NCBI RefSeq assembly: GCF_040802235.1
Contig: NC_133167.1
Span: 100,736,001 to 100,800,000 of the forward strand
From: Manis javanica
Lineage: Eukaryota; Chordata; Mammalia; Pholidota; Manidae
Length of the DNA stretch: 64,000 nt
Direction of reading: 5' to 3'
Shown: positions 50,601 to 58,640 of the stretch, one piece after another
How positions within the stretch are numbered: the first letter of the stretch is position 1
How the letters are laid out: each line of letters opens with the position of its first letter
Notes under the pieces: model-generated
Database searches by the model: none
Seen by the model: the letters and a program-made list of their open reading frames with translations, nothing else
Told to the model about the DNA's origin: nothing
Program-made: the position numbers and the translations under genes

Positions 50601-53600
50601 TTATGTTGAATAGTTAGCAAATTGTAATTTTTTCTTAATGCTGCATGGAAGAAAATAAGACTAAGATAATAAGAAAATAAGAATCTCTTCTTGCAATGGA
50701 TTCCTTCTCATAAATCTCAGTGCTACAGGGATATAATTTGCCAGCTAAATTCAATTTGACTTTCTTATTTAATATAAATAACTGGAAGAGCTATTTCTCA
50801 CTCCAGAAAAGAGTCAGTATAATTATGCAATTTTAAGAAAACAAGAAAAATATCCTTCAGAATGATGACTTATTCCATTGTAATCAAGCTTGTATTAGAC
50901 AGCTTAGTCTCAAACATCACACTAGGGTCATCATAGCCAGCCTACTTTGAAAATACAAATATCTCTTCTAATTAACATAATCTTTACATTTCTTCATGAC
51001 GCATCTCATTAACTCTAGGAATCTTACACAAAGTTTTCAACAGTAGTAACAATTAATGACAATTTAATAAATATTGTGAATTTGACAAATAGCCTGAGAC
51101 TTTTGCATTCAAACCATGTTGCTAGGTCAAAATACAGCTATTTGAGGAAGCTTATATGATCTTATGCTACTAAAATCTTCCAAATGATTTTCAGTAGTTT
51201 AGAAAACTTCTGTAGATGATACTTTACATTCCTCTGAGAGCAGCCAAAGTCATTTGGAGTCAAATCTGGTAAATAAAATATGTAATAAATTTGGCAAATA
51301 CAACATTGGGTAAAATGAGGTAATTTGTGGCTTACAAATTAACAAGGCAAGTCATTCCCAAAGTGATTTAAAAATACTATGAGACTGGACTTAGTTCCTT
51401 AATGTAGTTAGTGACTTATGATGTATTTTTAGTTGATATTAAAGTCTAGCAACACTCACATGAAATGTAAATGAGTAATGTAGAGAGTGTTCTTTGTGCT
51501 TATTTTAACAAGTCTCCCAAAATATATCTATTATGTTATACATAGTTAAGTATATTTATAGACATATATGTACATATCTATTTCACATCCTTTAATTCTT
51601 AAATACATATTGAGAACTTGAAAAATACAAAACACACACAATGCTTATTGTTGCCCTTTAATTGTAAGAGGCACCTGCAACCAAAATGTTTTTTGTGTTC
51701 CTTAACATAATCAGATTTTAACAAAATAGAGAGAAAAGTAGTATAAAACATGTACATTATGATATTAAAAATAACAAGGTTATGAGTTGGAGGTGTGGCT
51801 GACAAAAACAAATGTTATAATAGCAATGGGGGTATGCATATGCCTTTTTGTACTGTTAAAAAATAACTACCTGAAGCTAAATTCATTATTCTAACACAGT
51901 TACGAATCTTTTTTTCCCTTGACTACACATTCAAAAGCATCATTTACAAAAATAAAATTTTATTTTATTTACCATTATGGGCTAGAACAAATGCCAATAT
52001 TATATTTGGTTTAAAATATTCTTTTAATGTACACTATCTTACAGCTTCCATGAAAAACAGATATACAAACATGCACGTTTTCATCAGCTAGTGGTGAATA
52101 TTCCTTTGGTCCTATATATATATTACCTTGTTAGCATTCTTCAGATATTCCACAGACTCCCAAAAACTAATCAGAGCTCTCTTGTCCATCCTCTCCATGT
52201 ACATTCGAAAGTGTTCTCGGTAAAAAGTATTGGCCAAGATATCTTCAAATTGAAGAATCTATTGAGGGAATTTAAGAACACATTTTTAACAATCAAATTT
52301 TAAATATCACTTTGCTTTAACTTCTAATGGATTACTTTCTACACTCAAAAAAATGCTTGTAGAGTGAACCCATATCAAGTTTTTAAGGTTGTAGTAAATA
52401 TATTACTTCTCTCATGTTCCTAAATTTTAGATGGGAAAAGTTTATTGAATGTTTAAAATGCACATATTCAATAAATGGCAATTTTCTGTTTATCATCCAC
52501 TCATTCAGCAAAAAGATCTATTTGTCATCTCCTCTGTATCAGGCGCAATTCTAGGAAATTAAACAGTCAAAAATCCCTGCCCTATGGGAGGTACTGCTAA
52601 AAGCAACAGGTGCCAATAAAGAATAATTGAAGAGAAATATGTAAAAGACCAGGAAACTAATGTCTAATAGTTTGGAATTTTCTCTTTCCATCCTATTTTT
52701 ATATAGCTGAGTAAATCTACAAATGATTTTATATCTTACCCTCTACAAGCATCATTTTTATGGGTCCATAATATTCCACCATATGGATGTACCAAAGTGA
52801 TTCCTTCATTTACTATTTTATATGCTTACAGAAAAAGAAAAGCCATCATCTTAAGACACAGTAAGAATAATCCTTGCATGGACCAATCTTTCTCATAATA
52901 TGAGAAAGCAGATGACCTTTATAATAATTCACAACTCAATTAGGAGAAATGCCTCAAATTAATCTGGAAGGAATATAAATCTCTTATCCTTAGTTATTAA
53001 TTGGATAAAAAATTTGACATCTAAGTATAGCTCAAATGCAAGTAAAAGAAAAACATATTTTAATATTCTTGAAATTAATATTGTAACAGAAAGATTTCTG
53101 AAATGTTTCCAGTAAGATCACTCTAAAATCAAGTGTATATGATCAATGCACATTCAACTTTTCTGCTGCTGACAGTAAGCCCTCAATACATCTTGTGGGC
53201 AAAAAGGGCAGGTATTTTTCTAACAATTTCTGGTAGTTAATTAAAGGAGATGGGCATCCCTCACTACAGACCATTAACAATTATTGTCCATAAATATTTC
53301 AGCCTATTACTATTTAGTTTACTTAACTTTGGAAAACATAGCATAAACCTTTACTTTATGTAAATCCTATCAGTGGAGCATTTTGAAGCACAAATCCTAA
53401 ATTGTACATGCTCCCAAGAGGTTTGAAGGAACCCATATCAACTTTGGCCAGAGATGATAGATCACTTGGAGCTCTCGGTTAACACAGGGAAGAGTTGACC
53501 GGGACAGACAGTTAATAAATTTTAAGGATGTCTTCTCAGTATCATTTCACTTGGATCAAAATGAATTCTAAGTTAGATACGAATTCACATATTCACAAAA

Positions 53601-55830
53601 TCAAGTCCGAAACATCTAAAAAAGATTAGCCATTTTTAGATTCTTTTATTGTGTCTTATGACTATGTTATGTCCAGTTCCAAAAGTGTAAATTTATACAA
53701 ATAAACTACATCAGATAGTTCTCAAGTATAATTAAACATCTGATGTATCTTGTATCTTGGCTGGTAGATGTAAACAAGTTCACTTATGAACATATCACAA
53801 TGGCCTCAAACTAACCAGTCTTACCTTTAGAAAAGCCAAACATGATAATAATGGAACTCTTTACCTGCGCCTTCCAGCCTGAAATCTAGGGGAAATGATT
53901 TTACTCTGAGGATAAACCGTTGCTACAGAAACCAGTTTCTCCTTTCCTAAATATCTGCAGGAACGAGTCAGAACGGAGCCGGCACCAGATGGAGTATATT
54001 TCTAGTAAATACTGCCAGATAACCTATACTGACGTTACATTTGATTCTCCTAACACGAGCTTCCTTTATCTTTCTCAAGGTTTTCCTCTATCATTACATC
54101 TAAAATAATACCATCTTTTGATTAGGTAGCAAGCCATCGGGGGCTTCCTCTAAGTATGTATCTCCCATCTCTATTGGATTTTTTATTTTATAATTATATG
54201 GGACTGTGAGAACAGGGACTATCTTATTTCATATCCTAGGATCTTGCACTCTGAGAGATTATAGACCCTCAACAAATATCTGTTGAATAATGAATGAATG
54301 AATGAATGAATGAATAGAACATAAGAAGAGAACTTCATATATCATAAATGTGGCTAGAAATTTATTTAACAGGTGAGATGCAGAGGAGAAGGTGAAAGAG
54401 GGACAATATTCAACCTGTCAAATTCACTCTACAATGTTCCCCAAAAGGCACAGCTTTCACTTTGGACCACAAAGCCAAAATTGCAGAAAGGTGTTATTTG
54501 CTAACAGCAAGATAAACAGATCTCCAGTGGCTGGGGCCCCTCTGTCAAACAAGCACTGCTCGGGGCTGCATTTGTGCCCCTTGTACAAGCTGCTGCAGAA
54601 CCCTGGCCCATGCAAGAGCTGGCCCCATGAGGAGCACAAGCCCTCCTGCAGCAGCTGCCGTGGAGATGGAGCCAGGAACAAGAGAAAACGTACGAGTTCA
54701 TCCCTGGCATAGGGAGTAAGGGGAAAGTCACGGATAAGCATCTGAACTCAAACCAAGAACTGAACAGGAAAAGATCAAGAGACCAAACATCAGAACAGGT
54801 GAGGCCAGAGCCAGTCTCCAATTACACTGATGTTGGCCTCTCCGTGGCCAAGTGCCACTTTACTCAAGTGTGAAGTTTGCCTTGATGCCCTGCTCCCAAG
54901 TGGCACAGCCAAGCTAAGGGGGTACGGTGGCTGTTTCCTTCACTCCTAGCATGCTCCAGGTCTTGGCAGACAAGCTTGGTCCTTGACAATAAGGACAGGC
55001 ACTGAGGTAGGGCTAGGACACTTTCCTGCACCCCATGATTGAAGGGCTGAGTATCACACAGTCCAAAGTTTGGCTATACAAAAAGAGTCGCCAGCATGTT
55101 ATGGTTGAGTGAGAAAGCACTCAGAACTGGGGCGTCAACTACACCTAGTTTTACCTAGTTATGCCTCCTCCTCTCTACGCACCTTAGGTAATTTCCTAAA
55201 ACCAACTGTGTTTCTTCACCAGTAGAAAAGGAATATTGGGTATATATTCCACAGCATGTGTAGAGAGCTAGTAAAATAACTTACAAGATATACCTCTACT
55301 TCATAGGTGGTTATTTCTATCCAACTGGTAGTGGAGTGCTTGATTCAGCCTTTGCAAATATAAACATGCTCTTCTGGGACTGTGGGAGGACAGAGGTGCG
55401 TGGGAAAATACATATGGGCATATGCACACACACATTCATACACCCCAGGCCCACTTACCACACCTATGACCATTCACGGCAGCCAAGGAATACAGCTCTT
55501 TGACTCCTAAAAGCAAACATACGGGGCTATGGTTCTGGAACATATGTGTTACGAACTTAACACCAAAAAGTTAAATGACTGGGTATGTGATTACGTAGTG
55601 TTCATAACAACCATGACGTGGTCAACACAAGAAACTACAAAGTCCTACCTTCTGGCTTTGAGGACCTTCCACCTCATCCAAGGCCGCATCCTCCGGCTGG
55701 TCGTAGGCGGGACCGCCCAGGACTCGGATCCTCTTCTCACACTGCTTCTTTGCTACAGTCAGTTGGTTAATGTACCTTTTCATATTTCGGGCCCTCAGAA
55801 GATCAGCTTTCATTGCAGCAGTTTCTTTAC
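26568..55830 (-). CDS. SNX25: SNX25, sorting nexin 25, last thirteen coding exons (3' part)
   Basis: Exons in transcript order: 55649-55830, 52127-52258, 50126-50398, 48031-48195, 45142-45273, 42388-42528, 39765-39878, 36997-37161, 35012-35129, 31050-31116, 27812-27993, 27186-27286 and 26568-26648. Every join is GT-AG and in frame, giving 616 complete codons. Domains in order: basic linker ([15 protein letters not shown]), RGS, coiled coil, PX (RRLSEF motif of the phosphoinositide site), acidic linker, C-terminal nexin domain ending LDQLKAGQV. The N-terminal PXA domain lies beyond 64000. SNX25 is an endosome-associated sorting nexin, reported to lower TGF-beta signalling by promoting receptor degradation. 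Sequence and synteny with LRP2BP make the identity firm. I see no frameshift or premature stop. Confidence 0.96.
27186..27286 (-). CDS. SNX25: SNX25 exon, nexin C domain
   Basis: Acceptor TTTTTCAG and donor GTGAGT. It encodes [20 protein letters not shown], then [13 protein letters not shown]; the first two bases complete Asp with the previous exon. Confidence 0.95.
27812..27993 (-). CDS. SNX25: SNX25 exon, nexin C domain
   Basis: Acceptor CTTAAAAG and donor GTGAGG. It encodes [20 protein letters not shown] through [20 protein letters not shown] to LLENIP. The 182 bp start and end one base into a codon. Confidence 0.95.
28355..28535 (+). repeat. L1 ORF1 3' remnant
   Basis: Read on the + strand, the frame gives [16 protein letters not shown], then [20 protein letters not shown]. 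This is the C-terminal domain of the L1 ORF1 nucleic-acid-binding protein, truncated on both sides. Confidence 0.75.
30400..30530. repeat. AT-rich local tandem duplication
   Basis: AGTTTAGAATATACATA occurs twice, about 57 bases apart, inside TA-rich DNA with an ATATATATATGG run between them. It looks like a two-copy degenerate tandem repeat. Confidence 0.5.
31050..31116 (-). CDS. SNX25: SNX25 exon, start of nexin C domain
   Basis: Acceptor TATTTTAG and donor GTGAGT. The 67-bp exon encodes [20 protein letters not shown] and N. Its first TG completes Met with the A of the previous exon, and its last AA makes Lys with the next. Confidence 0.94.
31855..32090 (-). repeat. L1 3' end, antisense, lineage-specific looking
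   Basis: A T-run (poly-A on the - strand) is followed by TTAAAGTATCATTGATACAC, TTCACATGAACAACATTGTG and CATATTATCAAGTCCCCCCC. It is less decayed than the other L1 pieces here. I associate this L1 tail with SINE-poor placental lineages such as pangolins, from memory only. Confidence 0.7.
33400..33660. repeat. Old LINE fragment (L1M-like)
   Basis: TTGGATGATATTCCATCATA, AACCATCCCCTATTTCTGAA and AATGAACATCCTTGTATGTA follow the usual order of a decayed antisense L1M 3' region. Confidence 0.55.
34440..34595 (-). repeat. MER5A, antisense
   Basis: CAGCATCCCTGGCCTCTGCC, CTGGATGCCAGCAGCGCCCT and TCCCCTGGGGACAAAATT are the antisense MER5A landmarks. A second copy is at 61465-61665. Confidence 0.8.
35012..35129 (-). 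CDS. SNX25: SNX25 exon, acidic linker into nexin C domain
   Basis: Acceptor TCCCCAG and donor GTAAGC. It encodes [20 protein letters not shown], then [12 protein letters not shown]. The acidic, serine-rich start is a linker with casein-kinase-like sites. Confidence 0.95.
35130..36996 (-). other. SNX25: SNX25 intron
   Basis: Contains an L2 at 36480-36770 and a short tandem duplication (CCAGACGCAGAT twice) near 35246-35271. Open frames near 35670-36330 are in GC-richer unique DNA without homology I recognise. Confidence 0.5.
36480..36770 (+). repeat. L2 fragment
   Basis: CTCAGCCTGGCATGACCTAC, TTGGCCTCCTTCTACTC and CACTTCACTTACGTACCTTG follow the L2 3' region in order. Confidence 0.6.
36997..37161 (-). 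CDS. SNX25: SNX25 exon, end of PX domain
   Basis: Acceptor TTCCACAG and donor GTGAGC, 55 codons in phase 0 both sides. It encodes [20 protein letters not shown], then [12 protein letters not shown] and [15 protein letters not shown]. The first part is the last PX helix. Confidence 0.95.
38343..38371. repeat. (AGGG)n simple repeat
   Basis: Consecutive GGGA units, about five copies in the perfect core. Such G-runs can fold as a G-quadruplex, but the tract is short. Confidence 0.8.
38830..39400 (+). repeat. L1M ORF2 end / 3'UTR fragment
   Basis: AGGCCAGGGAAATGCAAATT, GGTGAGATACCACTACACAC and ATAGCCAAAAAGAAAAAGGC are L1 ORF2 3' landmarks. The downstream part is strongly diverged. Confidence 0.75.
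39765..39878 (-). CDS. SNX25: SNX25 exon, PX domain middle
   Basis: Acceptor CTCCGCAG and donor GTAAGC, 38 codons, phase 0. It encodes [20 protein letters not shown], then [17 protein letters not shown]. It includes the loop that in PX domains contacts the membrane. Confidence 0.95.
40305..40370 (+). repeat. MIR 3' fragment
   Basis: GGATTAGAACCCAGGCCCAT, CTGACTGTAAAGTCTGTGTT and CTTTATGCC are the MIR tail. Confidence 0.65.
41795..42015 (+). repeat. MIR, sense
   Basis: CTCCTCACAACCGCTCTGTG, AGGTAGTGAGGTAGGTGCTA and CAACTAGTAAGCAGCGTAGC give the MIR core and tail in order. Confidence 0.8.
42388..42528 (-). CDS. SNX25: SNX25 exon, PX domain start
   Basis: Acceptor TTCCCAAG and donor GTATGA, 47 codons, phase 0. 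It encodes [20 protein letters not shown], then [26 protein letters not shown] is the phosphoinositide-binding motif, with Leu where many PX domains have Tyr, as I recall for SNX25 orthologues. Confidence 0.96.
42585..43165 (+). repeat. MLT1-type MaLR LTR
   Basis: Landmarks in order: CTGGGTGGGCCTAACCTAAT, CACAGGGGCTCTTTAAAAGC, GTCTGCAGACAGGAACTCAG, GTGAGCTAATAAATGGTGTT and TTAAGCCATTGAAATTTATG. AATAAA lies in the expected place near the 3' end. It looks like a solo LTR; I see no internal sequence beside it. Confidence 0.8.
43535..43690 (+). repeat. MIR, sense, decayed
   Basis: TTCACTGAGCGCCCACTGGG, GACGGGGAAGCGGAGACAC and GATCACACAGCTGGTAAGCG are MIR landmarks in order. Confidence 0.7.
45142..45273 (-). 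CDS. SNX25: SNX25 exon, coiled coil before PX
   Basis: Acceptor CTGTGGCAG and donor GTAGGT, 44 codons, phase 0. It encodes [20 protein letters not shown], then [20 protein letters not shown]. Heptad-like I/L spacing supports a coiled coil leading into PX. Confidence 0.95.
45274..48030 (-). other. SNX25: SNX25 intron, mostly L1
   Basis: About 1.76 kb of the 2.76 kb is an L1M insertion (45325-47085). 47100-48030 shows nothing recognised. Confidence 0.65.
45325..47085 (+). repeat. L1M, ORF2 3' part and 3'UTR, 5'-truncated
   Basis: L1 ORF2 landmarks run in order: TATAAAGTCAACACATGAAA, GGAAAGACATCCCATGTTCA, AATGATTTTTGACAAGGGTG, AATGGGCAAAGGATTTGAGT, CACCATTCACAATAGCCAAA. Then the 3'UTR (ATGATTTCACTCCTGAGGTA) and an A-rich end near 47085. 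Reading frames are broken by many stops. It is antisense to SNX25. Confidence 0.9.
48031..48195 (-). CDS. SNX25: SNX25 exon, linker and coiled coil after RGS
   Basis: Acceptor TCCCCCAG and donor GTAACT, 55 codons, phase 0. It encodes [20 protein letters not shown], then [20 protein letters not shown] and KPDKK. The start is a flexible linker, followed by a predicted coiled coil. Confidence 0.95.
48196..50125 (-). other. SNX25: SNX25 intron
   Basis: An old LINE fragment is likely at 48775-49015 (TTATGGCTGCATAGTATTCT). Nothing else recognised. Confidence 0.5.
50126..50398 (-). CDS. SNX25: SNX25 exon, RGS domain main part
   Basis: Acceptor TTTTTTCAG and donor GTGAGT, 91 codons, phase 0. It encodes [20 protein letters not shown] through [20 protein letters not shown] to [21 protein letters not shown] is the last RGS helix pair. 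Confidence 0.96.
50399..52126 (-). other. SNX25: SNX25 intron
   Basis: AT-rich DNA. I recognise no repeat, RNA gene or coding exon. Confidence 0.5.
52127..52258 (-). CDS. SNX25: SNX25 exon, start of RGS domain
   Basis: Acceptor CCTCAATAG and donor GTAATA, 44 codons, phase 0. It encodes [20 protein letters not shown], then [14 protein letters not shown]. FxxIL and F-R-x-Y spacing fit the first RGS helices. Confidence 0.95.
52259..55648 (-). other. SNX25: SNX25 intron
   Basis: Contains decayed repeat text at 52495-52600, an antisense L1 piece at 52720-52815 (CCATAATATTCCACCATATG), an L2 3' end at 54195-54320 and a decayed MIR near 55100-55280. No further SNX25 exon was found. Confidence 0.55.
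54195..54320 (+). repeat. L2 3' end with (AATG)n tail
   Basis: GTGAGAACAGGGACTATCTT, CAACAAATATCTGTTGAATA and then five to six GAATGAAT-type units are the typical L2 terminus with its expanded tetranucleotide tail. Confidence 0.8.
55649..55830 (-). CDS. SNX25: SNX25 exon, linker between PXA and RGS (first in window)
   Basis: The acceptor CATTCAAG ends at 55831 and donor GTAGGA starts at 55648. The first GT finishes a codon begun in the upstream exon. Then [40 protein letters not shown] and on to EGPQSQK (60 codons). It is a basic, helical linker. Confidence 0.94.
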
Positions 55831-56189
55831 CTTGAATGAGATGGACAGATAGGACCAGGTGAAGGACAAGCTAACAAACAAGGGAACACCTCTCCTCTGA
55901 ACCAGCTCAGTGTTTGATGTGGTACATACTGAACAATAATGGGTAAAACAGAATTCATGAGAAATGCATATACGTACTCCCAAACAGAAATACCATCATT
56001 TCCTAAACAATTTCTAAATTAAGCACTGATAAGTCTTACTCAAGTGTAAAACATTTTTAAAAACCTCCTCTGTAGGCACATACTCACCAAATGATGTGCA
56101 TGTGTTTGTGTAGACATACACAAATATTTTTTAATGTTTTTACATGCAGAGTCATTGATAAGCATATACCGGGTGCTCGCTATACGTCA

Positions 56190-56770
56190 GGCACAGGCTA
56201 GGCATTTGGGATTCAAGACCAGTTGTTCGAGCTCACGGAACTTAAAGTCTAGCAAGGAAGAAGTCCAAAGATAGCGTGAGAAATGGCACATGTAATAGAG
56301 TCTAATAAGAATTTGCAGGTACCAGGGAACTGCTTAACAGGCTACCTAATCCAGGTTTCCTTGAGGAACTGACATTCAAACAAAATGAATAATGAGCAGA
56401 GTGCGGCAGACAGAATAGCAAGTGCGAAAGTGGAAATCCTGAGGCAGGAAAGAAAACGGAAAGAAAGTTGGCAGAGCGGAAGCTAAAGGATCTGGAGCGA
56501 TGGGAAAGGAACCTCAGGTGGGCAGGAGCCAGGAGATGAAGCCCGTGGCACACAGGAAGAACGACGGTCCTTCGCTCAAAAGCGCTGAGGAGCTTCTAAT
56601 GGGTTTTAAGCAGGAGGGTGCCATTAATGGATTTGTATTTCTGCAGATTACATGGGAAGCAGGATAAACAGTTGGAAGGTGAAAGACTGCAGCAGAAAAA
56701 CCAGTTGGAAGATCACTGTAGTGACTAAGGGGACAGATGATGGCCTAAGTAAAGTAGCATGGTGATGGCA
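56190..56770. repeat. Ancient interspersed repeat, family unassigned
   Basis: GTCAGGCACAGGCTAGGCAT, CTCACGGAACTTAAAGTCTA, ATCCTGAGGCAGGAAAG and TAATGGGTTTTAAGCAGGAG follow the same family pattern as 13385-13870. Confidence 0.45.
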
Positions 56771-57481
56771 GAGGAGAAGGATGGAAAGACAGGACGACAA
56801 TTTCAAAAGACAGCAAGGAGGACCCGGTGACTGACAGGACAGGGCAAAGGACAGGCTGCTGAGAACTCTAAGGAACTCTAAGGAAAAAAGAGGTATCAGA
56901 CACGGTCCCCAAGTTTCTGCCATGAGCAGCCATGGAGATGGTGGGGCCAATTGCTGAATCACAGAGGAAAAGCAGGTGTATGAAAGATGAAGTTTGGTTT
57001 TGGACAATGTGGCAGATGACATTCGCCAATGATGGCCACAATCATCTCTAATGTCACATGCTCCTTTTACAATGTCACTTTGACAAGCTTCCCCTGCAAA
57101 ATTGGGTATGTGCTGCATTTTCTTGAACCTCCTGGCTGGTCTGTGATAATGCAGGCAGACAGTCTATATGATTCCAAGACTAGATCGTGAAAGGCCACCG
57201 ACTCGCCTCGTAAGTCATCCACCAGCCATGAGGCCTCCGTGCTTTGAGGAAGCCCCAGCAGTCAACAGAGAAACCCACACGGAAGTCTCACTGAGCCGGC
57301 CTGACTGAGCTCCCAGCCCACATCACACGGGCTCGGCGCCATGCGCATGCACCATCTTAGAGGTGAACCGTCCAGCCTGGGCAAGCAGAGGAGACTCCGA
57401 ACCCGGCCCCAACTGCAGAGGTGAAAGCAGCAGACATGCCTCGTTTAAGACATCATGGTTTAGGGCGTTTGGTTAGACAGC

Positions 57482-57522
57482 AAAAGATAACCAGAACAGA
57501 CACAAAAAGATAACCAGAACAG
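57482..57522. repeat. Short tandem duplication
   Basis: AAAAGATAACCAGAACAG occurs twice about 22 bases apart, a recent-looking local duplication. Confidence 0.7.
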
Positions 57523-57839
57523 GAAAACTGAGTCTGAGGGCACTTGGGCCATCTCAGCAGAGACATAGGTGTTGCGCTCTGGCGTATTCAGCTTGTAAAC
57601 AGGAAAGCAAGCCATGGGAGTGGGTGAGACACCCCAGGAAGAAATAAAATGATCTGAGGACATAAGCTAAACAAACCCTACATTCAGCAGTGAGAAAGAA
57701 GAAGAGATGCTGACAAGGGAGACTACGGAGAGATGGAAAATGAAAAGAGTGTGGCTTTCTGCAAAGCCAAAGAAAGGCTTTCAGCAAAAAGGAAGAAACA
57801 GCATCTCTGGTTGTTGTTTTTTTTTTGCAACAGCCTTCT

Positions 57840-58100
57840 AAGCGGTCACCATGCTTTCACCCCTGCCACCTCTTCAGACTTTATCTCAACACTGCAGCCA
57901 AGGTAATCCTATTAAAACGTAAACCAGATCATGTCATTCCTCTGCTCAAGAGCCTCCAACACGGCCTTGGTCCACCCACCGTGAAGGTCAAGGCTCTTTC
58001 AAGAGACTGCAGGCCCTACATGCTCTGGTCTCAGAGTCCCTGCCTGACCTCGTGCCCTCTGCTGTCCACACTAGCCGCACTGGTCTCCATACTGTTCCTT
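57840..58100 (+). repeat. L2, 5' segment of an interrupted copy
   Basis: CAGCCAAGGTAATCCTATTA, CATGTCATTCCTCTGCTCAA and GCCCTACATGCTCTGGTCTC are L2 landmarks. The copy resumes at about 58330. Confidence 0.75.
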
Positions 58101-58104
58101 TTCT

Positions 58105-58330
58105 TATGTAAGGAACAGCTTTATGGAGATCTAATTCACATATCATGCAACTTTCCTATTTAAAGTACATGATTTAACTGCTTTTAGTGTTTTTACCACA
58201 TGTTCAACGCCCCCAAAAGGAGCCCATACCCATTAGCAGTTACCCAGGGCCATGGATTTGCCTGCTGGGGACGTTTTATACAAGTGGAATCACACTATAC
58301 GTGGGCTTCGGTGACCAGCTTCTTGCACAC
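58105..58330 (-). repeat. Old L1 fragment, antisense, inside an L2
   Basis: TTTATGGAGATCTAATTCAC, CCATACCCATTAGCAGTTAC and GTGGAATCACACTATACGTG are antisense old-L1 landmarks. L2 sequence lies on both sides. Confidence 0.65.
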
Positions 58331-58640
58331 ACTGGGTGTCTCCCTGCTCCTGGCTTCTCGTGCCTCCTCTCAGCCTGGCCCTCTCATCCCACACATCTTT
58401 GCCTGGCTCAGATGCTCGCCCCCTTCACATCCTCAGCTATGCCTTCTCTGGCCATCCTATTTCTAACACAACCCCCACCCTACAACACTCCTTTTCTCCC
58501 CCTCTGCTCTTCCTCCATAGTGCATATTATCACACCGTATATTCGACTTGCCTTATCCTGTAAGTTTATTACTACAATAGTGCCTAGCAACACAGTAGAA
58601 GCTCACTAAGTATTTGTTAGATGGATGAATGAACTGTATC
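58330..58640 (+). repeat. L2, 3' segment of an interrupted copy
   Basis: Ends ATAGTGCCTAGCAACACAGT, AGCTCACTAAGTATTTGTTA and GATGGATGAATGAA, the L2 3' terminus. Confidence 0.75.

Noticed and set aside
56648-57118. 156-codon open frame on the - strand
   Set aside because: It overlaps the old repeat at 56190-56770 and has low-complexity Leu/Ser/Pro composition.
58187-58609. 140-codon open frame on +
   Set aside because: It runs across the L1/L2 nested repeat and is repeat-derived.
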